Positions 1-5,374 of a stretch of 5,374 bases of DNA are shown here, one piece after another. The DNA is taken from assembly GCA_029567025.1 (NCBI GenBank), contig JAKQLT010000168.1:1-5374 (forward strand), in the 5' to 3' direction. The position numbers and the translations under genes were made by a program. The notes beneath the pieces were generated by a model. The model worked only from the letters and a program-made list of their open reading frames with translations. It did not search any database and had not been told where the DNA came from. The stretch's first letter is position 1; each line of letters opens with the position of its first letter. Source of the DNA: Candidatus Omnitrophota bacterium (GTDB lineage Bacteria > Omnitrophota > Gorgyraeia > Zapsychrales > Zapsychraceae).

Positions 1-2
1 TT

Positions 3-410
3 GTGAAAATCCAAGACAACATAATTTTCACACAAGGTGACCAAGTTGCCATTACTTACCCTGATAAAGTATTTGATCCCGATGTTTTAGTTAACGATGA
101 AAATTTCTATGAAATAATGACTCGTGATGAGATTTTAGCCGTCCATACATCGACTTGGAGAGGTGCCGGAAAAGCATTAGAATTCTTACAATCACCGGTT
201 GGTTTTGCCGTTTTCATTGTTTTGCCAACTTTTTTAGTGTTGGTTTATGAAGGAATTTTGTTAGCTAGGAATATTCTTTCCATTAATAAAGCTAAAATGG
301 AAGCTAAACACCAAGAAGATATGAAACTAGTTCAAGAACAATTAGAAAAAGAAAAAGAAGCTCTAAGAGCTAAAATAATGGAAGAAATGAAACAAGAGGA
401 AAAGAAATAG
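3..410 (+). CDS. Signal peptidase I-like (SipW/ER-type) protein, C-terminal part, 5' end beyond window
   Basis: Only the last ~135 codons are present; the frame is open to the left edge. The GTG at 3 is probably an internal Val codon and not the start, because the reading opens directly in the strand that precedes the conserved Gly-Asp of SipW-type peptidases (FTQGD, Asp at residue 13 of the visible part). This aligns with ITKGD in the complete peptidase at 4742-5374. The catalytic Ser and His boxes would lie upstream and cannot be seen. After the Gly-Asp come a segment longer than in the second peptidase, a DEILAVH strand, a membrane helix (about residues 65-90) and a Lys/Glu-rich cytoplasmic tail (about 95-135) predicted to be helical or coiled coil. 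The family cleaves signal peptides on the outer face of the membrane; natural substrates could be TasA-like proteins such as the one at 3914. The gene ends 31 nt before the AAA+ gene. The family call is moderate because the active site is missing. Confidence 0.72.
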   Translation: MKIQDNIIFTQGDQVAITYPDKVFDPDVLVNDENFYEIMTRDEILAVHTSTWRGAGKALEFLQSPVGFAVFIVLPTFLVLVYEGILLARNILSINKAKMEAKHQEDMKLVQEQLEKEKEALRAKIMEEMKQEEKK

Positions 411-419
411 TTATTTATT

Positions 420-433
420 CCTTTAATGAAAGG
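420..433 (+). promoter_or_regulatory. Ribosome binding site of the AAA+ gene within a small hairpin
   Basis: AAAGG at 429-433 lies 8 nt before the ATG at 442 and is the likely Shine-Dalgarno sequence. It is exactly complementary to CCTTT at 420-424, with a 4-nt loop (425-428), so the binding site could be masked in a 5-bp stem. The upstream gene stops at 408-410, so a ribosome finishing it would cover or open the stem. This would couple translation of the two genes. The pairing is visible in the sequence; the coupling is inference, and a 5-bp stem is weak. Confidence 0.4.
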
Positions 434-441
434 TTGAAGTT

Positions 442-1986
442 ATGGTAGAGTTTTCTCGATACTACATTAATTTCATAAAAGATTTTTTTGCGAATATCGG
501 TACGTTTTTCAAAACTCTTTTTGAGGCGTTTGCCGATTTCTTTTTTAAGGACATCGTTCGTTATTTTGAGAACTTAGTCAATTACAGCAATAAATTTAAC
601 TTTTTGGACTGGATTGCGACTTTAGTTGTCCTTATTATTAATTCCGCTTTAGTTTTCTTTTTAATATTACGAATTTATCAGTTTTTAAGAAGATATATAA
701 GATTCGTTAAGAGAGAAATCGAAAAAGATGAATTGATGGAAGAAATAACCGCCTTAAATCAGAAAGCCGCTGAATTAATTGACGAAAAGAACAAGATCTT
801 GGCGATGAAAGTTTCGACTTTAGGGATAGGCACTAATAAGATGAGCGAAGATGATTTAGCATTTGATGATTTCACAAAAAAACCAGCGGAACAAACTACT
901 TCCAGGTTTGTGAAATTGATTAGTGTTGATGAAGCTTATGCGCAAACCGTTTCCACAATCACCATGAAGAGCAAAGACATGATTGGTTTAAAGGAACTCG
1001 TGCAAAGGTTTGTTCATTTTTCCGCTTCGCAATTAAAACTTTATTATGATAAAAAGATTATTGCTGCTTATTTTGCCGGCATGGCCACCAGTAAGATTAT
1101 TATTTTGGAAGGTATTTCCGGTACCGGTAAAACCTCTTTACCTTATGCCATGGGTAAGTTCTTCAGCAATGATGCTGCCATTGTTTCCGTTCAACCGTCT
1201 TGGCGGGACCGAGCGGAAATGATTGGTTATTTGAATGAATTTACTAAAAAATTCAATGAATCGGATTTTTTGAAATCTTTATATGAAACAACATACCGCG
1301 AAGATTTAAATTTCATCATCCTTGATGAAATGAACTTGGCGCGGATTGAGTATTATTTTGCGGAATTCTTATCGATTTTGGAAATGCCGAATATTAATGA
1401 ATGGAAGATTGACGTTGTTCCGAATAATGTTCCCGGCGACCCGAAGAATTTAGTTAATGGCAAGATTTTAGTTCCCCAAAATGTTTGGTTTGTGGGCACC
1501 GCTAACAAAGACGATTCGACCTTTACCATTACGGATAAAGTTTATGACCGGGCGATTGCCATTGAAATGAATGAAAAAGCCGGTTATATCGATGCCCCGC
1601 AAACGGAATCTGTCGTTATGAGTTATGAGTATTTAGACAGTTTGTTTAAGGTTGCGGAAGCCGAACATGCGATGTCCCCCAAAATGTTGGACAACTTAGC
1701 GAAGATTGATGAATTCATTACCGCTAAATTTAAGATAACTTTTGGTAACCGGATTTTAAAACAAATTAAACAATTTGTTCCGGTTTATGTCGCCTGCGGC
1801 GGAACGGAAATCGATGGTCTGGATTTCATGGTGGCTCGCAAAATTATTCGTAAGTTTGAGTCCTTAAACTTACCGTTCTTACAAAATGAAATGGATCAAT
1901 TAATTGTTCTAATTGAAAAAATCTTTGGGAAGAATTCCTTTGGCGAAACCATTAACTTCATTAATGAATTAAAGAAAAATTTCTAG
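442..1986 (+). CDS. Membrane-anchored McrB-like AAA+ NTPase
   Basis: 514 aa. Residues 1-54 are Phe-rich and probably amphipathic. A membrane helix follows at about 57-77, then a basic stretch (RRYIRFVKR, 83-91), which places the rest in the cytoplasm, and a short Lys/Glu helical segment (about 88-122). A linker leads to an AAA+ domain (about 180-510): Walker A GISGTGKT (224-231), Walker B FIILDEMN (291-298) followed by LARIEYYF, sensor 1 GTANKDD (352-358), a likely arginine finger in VYDRA (Arg370), and a possible sensor 2 Arg437 in FGNR. The DEMN...YYF block and the WRD...IGYLN stretch (254-264) are typical of McrB-like NTPases. These form rings that are stimulated by a McrC/DUF2357 partner, and such a partner is encoded 16 nt downstream. 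The NTADRS signature of classical McrB GTPases is changed here, so the nucleotide used is uncertain. ATG 442 is supported by AAAGG 8 nt upstream. Membrane anchoring is unlike the soluble E. coli McrB. Confidence 0.86.
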   Translation: MVEFSRYYINFIKDFFANIGTFFKTLFEAFADFFFKDIVRYFENLVNYSNKFNFLDWIATLVVLIINSALVFFLILRIYQFLRRYIRFVKREIEKDELMEEITALNQKAAELIDEKNKILAMKVSTLGIGTNKMSEDDLAFDDFTKKPAEQTTSRFVKLISVDEAYAQTVSTITMKSKDMIGLKELVQRFVHFSASQLKLYYDKKIIAAYFAGMATSKIIILEGISGTGKTSLPYAMGKFFSNDAAIVSVQPSWRDRAEMIGYLNEFTKKFNESDFLKSLYETTYREDLNFIILDEMNLARIEYYFAEFLSILEMPNINEWKIDVVPNNVPGDPKNLVNGKILVPQNVWFVGTANKDDSTFTITDKVYDRAIAIEMNEKAGYIDAPQTESVVMSYEYLDSLFKVAEAEHAMSPKMLDNLAKIDEFITAKFKITFGNRILKQIKQFVPVYVACGGTEIDGLDFMVARKIIRKFESLNLPFLQNEMDQLIVLIEKIFGKNSFGETINFINELKKNF

Positions 1987-2002
1987 TTAGTAGGTTGTAA
2001 AC

Positions 2003-3883
2003 ATGAGAAAAACCGATGAATTAGACAAATTTTATGCGGAAATAATTGCTTCGATAAAAGACCAGGAAAGCAATGCCCAATTCCCGGAATTCTTTTATAA
2101 TATTTTATTAGCCGGTGATAACAAAATCTATCAAAAAGTCATTACCGAAACCAAGCGTTTTGATGGTGAATGGATACAAACTCTGGAATCGTATTTCCCT
2201 AGTTTAGATCGGATTATCAAAAATCCGAAATCGGCTTTAAAATATGAAGAAGAAATCACGGCCATTGAAAGAGCGAAGAAAACTACGGGCGCTTCCATTC
2301 GTCACTTAGCGGCTAATACCCATTTCATCAAAGAAATCCGTGACGATAATGTTGTCATTCCCAAAAAGATTTTAACGGTTAGTGCGGAACAGGATTATCA
2401 GATTTATGAAAATCGTTTTATCATGACCTTGATTAATCGCTTATCTTCCTTTGTTCAAAACCGTTATGAAGTCATTAAATCTAACTATGAATCGTTTCAA
2501 CGAAACCATGTCAATTTTAAATCGAATTTTGATATCAACGACTCCGTCGTCGATATGGATATCGATTTAGTCATCAAGCGCAATCTTGATGACGATGCCA
2601 TTAATCAACATAACCTTGATTTATTGCAAAGGGCTGAATATTTACATAATTTAGTCGGCGGTTTTAAAAATTCTCCTTTCATGAAACTAATGGAAAAAGC
2701 GCGAAGAGTCGTTCCGCCCATCATGAAAACCAATGTGATTTTGAAAAATCCCGATTTTCGGAATGCTTACACTTTGTGGCTTTTCCTAGACCGTTATACG
2801 ATTTTAGGCTTTGATAATGAGGTTGCGGAAAAGAATTTACCGGTTCAAAGGAAATATTTAAAGAATATTTATCGTTTAGCTTTGTTGACTTATACAACTG
2901 TCGTCTTTAATCAACGCCAACGCATGGAAGATTACCGTCGAATTGAATTAGTTACCTACCGCAAAAAAGGCACTAGGGTAGCGAAAACCCATGTCGATGA
3001 TGTTGTGAAGAACCCGGATGCAATTAGAATTGAAGATAATGCCATTAATGAATATTATCTTAATCAAAATAAAAAAGTCTTTAAGAAACGTTTAGAAGAT
3101 ATTATTTCGGAAAATTTCAGTTATGATGTCGCTTTAAGGCGTGCTTTAAATCAAACGATTGACATCACTAATGCCTTGTATCAAGCCGTTTTTGAACTGG
3201 AAGAAGAAGAAGACATTTTTAAAATGTTGATTAAAGAAGTCAATCTTGATGATAAATTAGACGATGCTAAAAAGAAAGCCCGCATTGCCCGCATTATTCG
3301 AGAAACCAAAGAAGTCGATTATAACCGTTCCATCCGTTTAGAAAAGAAACTGATGAGGGAAATCGACAGTTTAAATAGGAAATTGATTGCTCGCGATAAA
3401 CAATTAGCGAAAGATAAGATTGATGAACGAAGATTAACTTTAATGCAGCAAGAACGTGAACGGGCTCGTAATAATATCAAAGTAATGGATGAAGAGTTAA
3501 AAGCTGTTGCTGTTAATAAAGACGAATTATCAAAACAAAGACAAGCCATCCAACAACAATTTAAAGAAAAAGCTAAAGAACTAAAAGAAAAGAAAAAAGA
3601 ATTGTTGCGGAAAGAAAAAGAGAAAGCTGCTAACTATCGTAAACGAGAAATTGCTAAATTGCGGGAACGCAAAAAGAAAGCACTCGAGCGAGCTGCTCTT
3701 CGTAAGAAGAAGATGGCTGAAAAACAAGCCGCCCAAATTAAGGCGAAAGAAGCAATGCTGGAAGCTCGCGCTCAGAAAAAGTATGAAGCTGAATTGGCTA
3801 AAATTAAAAAGCGTGAACAAGCTTTAATTGACAAAGAAAAAGCTAAATTAGAAAAGGATCAAAAACCTCAAAACGAATCCTAA
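2003..3883 (+). CDS. DUF2357 (McrC-like) domain protein with long C-terminal coiled coil
   Basis: 626 aa, no signal peptide or membrane segment, so cytoplasmic. The N-terminal two thirds resembles DUF2357 proteins that accompany McrB-like NTPases: a HLAANT block (101-106), the hallmark YENRFI (135-140) in a helix continuing MTLINRL, and an NPDFRNAYTLW block (249-259). From about 440 to 620 the sequence is almost entirely Lys, Glu, Arg, Ala, Gln and Leu, a long charged coiled coil. I see no clear PD-(D/E)XK nuclease motif, which many McrC-type partners carry C-terminally; a divergent one is not excluded. The likely role is to bind and stimulate the membrane AAA+ protein encoded 16 nt upstream and to connect it to other coiled-coil partners; this is inference from family and context. 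ATG 2003 is preceded by AGTAGG (1989-1994) at 8 nt spacing. The next gene starts 30 nt downstream. The family call rests on recognised motifs, not on a search. Confidence 0.78.
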   Translation: MRKTDELDKFYAEIIASIKDQESNAQFPEFFYNILLAGDNKIYQKVITETKRFDGEWIQTLESYFPSLDRIIKNPKSALKYEEEITAIERAKKTTGASIRHLAANTHFIKEIRDDNVVIPKKILTVSAEQDYQIYENRFIMTLINRLSSFVQNRYEVIKSNYESFQRNHVNFKSNFDINDSVVDMDIDLVIKRNLDDDAINQHNLDLLQRAEYLHNLVGGFKNSPFMKLMEKARRVVPPIMKTNVILKNPDFRNAYTLWLFLDRYTILGFDNEVAEKNLPVQRKYLKNIYRLALLTYTTVVFNQRQRMEDYRRIELVTYRKKGTRVAKTHVDDVVKNPDAIRIEDNAINEYYLNQNKKVFKKRLEDIISENFSYDVALRRALNQTIDITNALYQAVFELEEEEDIFKMLIKEVNLDDKLDDAKKKARIARIIRETKEVDYNRSIRLEKKLMREIDSLNRKLIARDKQLAKDKIDERRLTLMQQERERARNNIKVMDEELKAVAVNKDELSKQRQAIQQQFKEKAKELKEKKKELLRKEKEKAANYRKREIAKLRERKKKALERAALRKKKMAEKQAAQIKAKEAMLEARAQKKYEAELAKIKKREQALIDKEKAKLEKDQKPQNES

Positions 3884-3913
3884 GCAAATTGGAAAAGAAA
3901 GTTGGTGTGATCA

Positions 3914-4678
3914 ATGCTCAATTTAATAGGTGGTCAACCCAAACGGATGATTATGGTTTCGCTTGGAACCTTTGCCGTGTCTTTGCTCGTGTTTATTTCG
4001 ATTGGATTTGCCTGGATTAGCTTATCCAAATCGGCTTCCGGTTCTTTAGTTACTCAAGTTGGTAATGTTGAAGCCGAATATGCTTTTTATATCTATCTCG
4101 ACAACAGTCGTGATGGTTCATCTAATCCCAGCCTTTCCACAAATGAATGTTCATCCGGAAGTGATGATGCTTGTTATTGGTTAATTGAAAATGCGGAAAA
4201 CCCTTATATTTTCGGTGATACTGCCAAAGTATTTCCCGATGATCGTTTTTCCTTTGCTGTTAAGGTTAAAAACATTGGGGATTTTGATGCCCACCTCAGC
4301 CTTGATTTACGCCATTTAGTATCGCAAGGATACGACATCGCTGATAATAAGATACAAGTGGCTTTTGAATATGAAGTCACGAAAATTACTTATTTAGTTG
4401 CGGGGACGGAAAGTGCGGATGTTAAAACTAGTAGCGGTATTACTTTACATACCGGTCATTTCTTAAAGAATGTCGATGACCGTTATGCTATAGTGGAAAA
4501 TATTCCCTTAAGCTGTACGGATGTTAATACTAAAGAAGCCATTGTTTATTTTGACTTGTATTTTGATCCTCTTGTCAGCGGAAAAACACAGCTTGGGGTT
4601 CTAACGAATAATAGCAATGCTTTTGAAAACCAACAATTTACTATTTCTCAGATTGCGGTTATTCTCCAAAAACAATAA
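3914..4678 (+). CDS. TasA/camelysin-like secreted protein with SipW-type signal
   Basis: 254 aa. A basic N-terminus (KR at 10-11) and a hydrophobic stretch (about 13-34) ending in FAWISLSKSASG form an export signal or N-terminal anchor of the type seen on SipW-dependent proteins. The remainder looks like an extracellular beta-rich domain: a strand after the signal (VEAEYAFYIY), a VKVKNIGDFDAHLSLDL stretch (116-132) like the conserved central strands of TasA/camelysin proteins, and a typical C-terminal end with YFDLYFDP (212-219) and SNAFENQQFTI (234-244). There is no LPXTG motif or C-terminal membrane anchor. Three Cys are present (79, 87, 201); 79 and 87 lie in a Ser/Asn/Asp-rich loop. Such proteins form fibres or surface layers after cleavage by SipW, and a matching peptidase is encoded just downstream. 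An in-frame TGA at 3908 leaves ATG 3914 as the only sensible start; the site AAAG..GGTG..GATC before it is an imperfect Shine-Dalgarno match. Confidence 0.74.
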   Translation: MLNLIGGQPKRMIMVSLGTFAVSLLVFISIGFAWISLSKSASGSLVTQVGNVEAEYAFYIYLDNSRDGSSNPSLSTNECSSGSDDACYWLIENAENPYIFGDTAKVFPDDRFSFAVKVKNIGDFDAHLSLDLRHLVSQGYDIADNKIQVAFEYEVTKITYLVAGTESADVKTSSGITLHTGHFLKNVDDRYAIVENIPLSCTDVNTKEAIVYFDLYFDPLVSGKTQLGVLTNNSNAFENQQFTISQIAVILQKQ

Positions 4679-4714
4679 TCACAAAAGTTAAATCAAGTCA
4701 ACTTGCGTGATTAT
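4675..4714 (+). promoter_or_regulatory. Hairpin overlapping stop codon, alternative to the terminator
   Basis: ATAATCAC (4675-4682) is exactly complementary to GTGATTAT (4707-4714), and AAGTT (4685-4689) pairs with AACTT (4700-4704) inside it. The structure includes the stop codon of the TasA-like gene and uses the 5' arm of the terminator stem at 4695-4726, so the two structures cannot form together. It could act as an antiterminator whose formation depends on whether a ribosome sits on the stop codon. The complementarity is seen directly; the function is inference. Confidence 0.35.
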
Positions 4715-4731
4715 CGCCATTGACTTTTTTT
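4695..4731 (+). terminator. Probable Rho-independent terminator or attenuator between TasA-like and peptidase genes
   Basis: AAGTCAA (4695-4701) pairs exactly with TTGACTT (4720-4726), with an inner GCG/CGC pairing (4705-4707 with 4715-4717), a 7-nt loop, and a run of seven T (4725-4731) directly after. This is the classic layout of an intrinsic terminator, though the stem is AT-rich and interrupted, so termination may be partial. It lies only 10 nt before the next start codon, so readthrough would be needed to express the peptidase from the upstream promoter. It may lower peptidase output relative to the secreted protein. Confidence 0.5.
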
Positions 4732-4736
4732 GAGGA
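4732..4736 (+). promoter_or_regulatory. Ribosome binding site deciding the peptidase start
   Basis: GAGGA sits 5 nt before ATG 4742. The same frame is open to a TTG at 4730, but using that codon would put the Shine-Dalgarno sequence inside the coding region. ATG 4742 is therefore the better start, and the protein begins MFKKIL. Confidence 0.65.
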
Positions 4737-4741
4737 AAATT

Positions 4742-5374
4742 ATGTTTAAGAAGATTTTGATTTATATTATTTCCACACTCACGATTTTACTGTTTGTTCT
4801 TTCGATTGTTGTTCTCATTGCCGGCAGTATCTTACAAAAAGAACAAAAATTGATTAATGTTTTTGGTTATTCCTATTCCGTGGTGGCCACGGAATCAATG
4901 GAACCGACCATTATGGTTGGTGATATCATTATTGCGAAACAAGTGGCTTTTGAAGAAGTCCAAGTAGAGGATATTATTGTTTTTTATTCGACTGAATATC
5001 AAAAATATTTTGTCCATCGCGTCATTGATAAAGACGAAAACAATGATTATATTACCAAAGGTGATAATCCAAGAGCCCCGATTGATGAAGAACCGGTAAC
5101 AAGAGATAATTTCTATGGTGTGGTTATTAAATATGGTTCTTTCTTGTCTTTGGGACAATTGATTTTAAAATATCGCAGTCTTATTTTTGGGGTGATGATG
5201 GTGATTTTCCTTATCATCATTATTTCCGAAACGATTACGATTATTAAAAATATTAACGAGAAAAACCGGATAAAATTAGAAAATCAATTAGAGCAAGAAA
5301 AGCTTAAATTGTTGGAAGAAGAAGAACAAAGAATTCGCGCTGAAATGGAATCTAAGCGCAAAAACAAAAATTAG
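4742..5374 (+). CDS. sipW: Signal peptidase I, SipW (ER) type, with charged cytoplasmic tail
   Basis: 210 aa from ATG 4742. A short basic N-terminus leads into membrane helix 1 (about 5-31). The extracellular catalytic domain carries ESMEPT with nucleophile Ser52, a GDIII strand (60-64), VHRVID with His92 in place of the Lys general base of typical bacterial enzymes, and TKGDNP with Asp108. This Ser-His-Asp set is the mark of the ER/archaeal/SipW subfamily. Membrane helix 2 (about 146-168) returns to the cytoplasm, followed by a ~40-residue Lys/Glu-rich, probably coiled-coil tail (171-210) that I regard as unusual for the family. The enzyme removes signal peptides on the outer membrane face; the TasA-like protein encoded directly upstream is the obvious candidate substrate, as in tasA/sipW loci of Bacillus. 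The tail resembles that of the partial peptidase at the left edge, suggesting two related enzymes flanking the AAA+ pair. The gene symbol is by subfamily, not proven orthology. Confidence 0.87.
   Translation: MFKKILIYIISTLTILLFVLSIVVLIAGSILQKEQKLINVFGYSYSVVATESMEPTIMVGDIIIAKQVAFEEVQVEDIIVFYSTEYQKYFVHRVIDKDENNDYITKGDNPRAPIDEEPVTRDNFYGVVIKYGSFLSLGQLILKYRSLIFGVMMVIFLIIIISETITIIKNINEKNRIKLENQLEQEKLKLLEEEEQRIRAEMESKRKNKN

Noticed and set aside
483..489. Homopolymer runs (T7 at 483-489, A7 at 876-882) as phase-variation switches
   Set aside because: Runs of this length are ordinary in AT-rich coding sequence, and the frame is intact across both.
3319..3820. Two open frames on the - strand (3319-3549 and 3581-3820) opposite the coiled-coil region
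   Set aside because: They mirror the Lys/Glu-rich codons of the + strand gene, giving Phe/Leu/Ser-rich products with no recognisable motif or ribosome binding site.
3905..3913. Reading through TGA at 3908 as Trp (Mollicutes code) to extend the TasA-like gene
   Set aside because: All Trp in the five genes are TGG, and ATG 3914 already gives a complete basic-hydrophobic export signal. With no TGA used as a stop here, the code cannot be settled from this window alone.
4730..4741. Upstream TTG start for the signal peptidase
   Set aside because: It would put the GAGGA ribosome binding site inside the gene. ATG 4742 has correct spacing and gives a normal basic start before the membrane helix.
4720..4746. 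TTGACT followed by TATGTT as a promoter for the peptidase gene
   Set aside because: The spacing is 15 nt, the -10-like element covers the start codon, and TTGACTT is better explained as the 3' arm of the terminator stem.
4895..5158. Open frame on the - strand opposite the signal peptidase catalytic domain
   Set aside because: The + strand frame holds the full Ser-His-Asp peptidase; the reverse product has no recognisable feature.
1..5374. CRISPR array, tRNA/rRNA, insertion sequence or attachment site
   Set aside because: No spaced direct repeats, RNA gene signatures, transposase motifs or terminal inverted repeats were seen; almost all of the window is protein-coding.

Overview
The window is an AT-rich stretch from what looks like a low-GC Gram-positive bacterium (Firmicutes, or a Bacilli-related lineage near the Mollicutes). 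The reasons are the base composition, AGG-type ribosome binding sites, SipW-type (ER-type) signal peptidases and a TasA/camelysin-like secreted protein. All Trp codons in the genes are TGG and all five genes end in TAA or TAG. This fits the standard bacterial code but does not prove it. The lineage call is an inference from sequence character only.

Five genes lie on the + strand with short gaps (31, 16, 30 and 63 nt), so they are probably one transcription unit. In order they are: (1) the C-terminal part of a signal peptidase I-like membrane protein, cut by the left edge (to 410); (2) a membrane-anchored McrB-like AAA+ NTPase (442-1986); (3) a DUF2357/McrC-like partner protein whose C-terminal third is a long charged coiled coil and which shows no obvious nuclease motif (2003-3883); (4) a SipW-dependent-type secreted protein of the TasA/camelysin kind (3914-4678); (5) a complete SipW-type signal peptidase with Ser52, His92 and Asp108 and a cytoplasmic charged tail (4742-5374). 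No promoter could be identified inside the window, and transcription probably starts upstream of it. There is no gene-free stretch longer than 63 nt.

The notable point is the combination. A McrB-like NTPase with a DUF2357 partner normally suggests a type IV restriction or defence-like module. Here the NTPase is tethered to the membrane, the partner seems to have exchanged a nuclease for a coiled coil, and the pair sits between two signal peptidases and a secreted fibre-type protein. My working hypothesis is a membrane-associated AAA+ machine linked to the export, processing or assembly of a TasA-like surface protein, with cytoplasmic coiled coils on several components as possible contact points. 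The alternative is a defence module that happens to lie in a surface-protein operon. Small RNA structures at 420-433 and 4675-4731 may tune the relative output of the genes.
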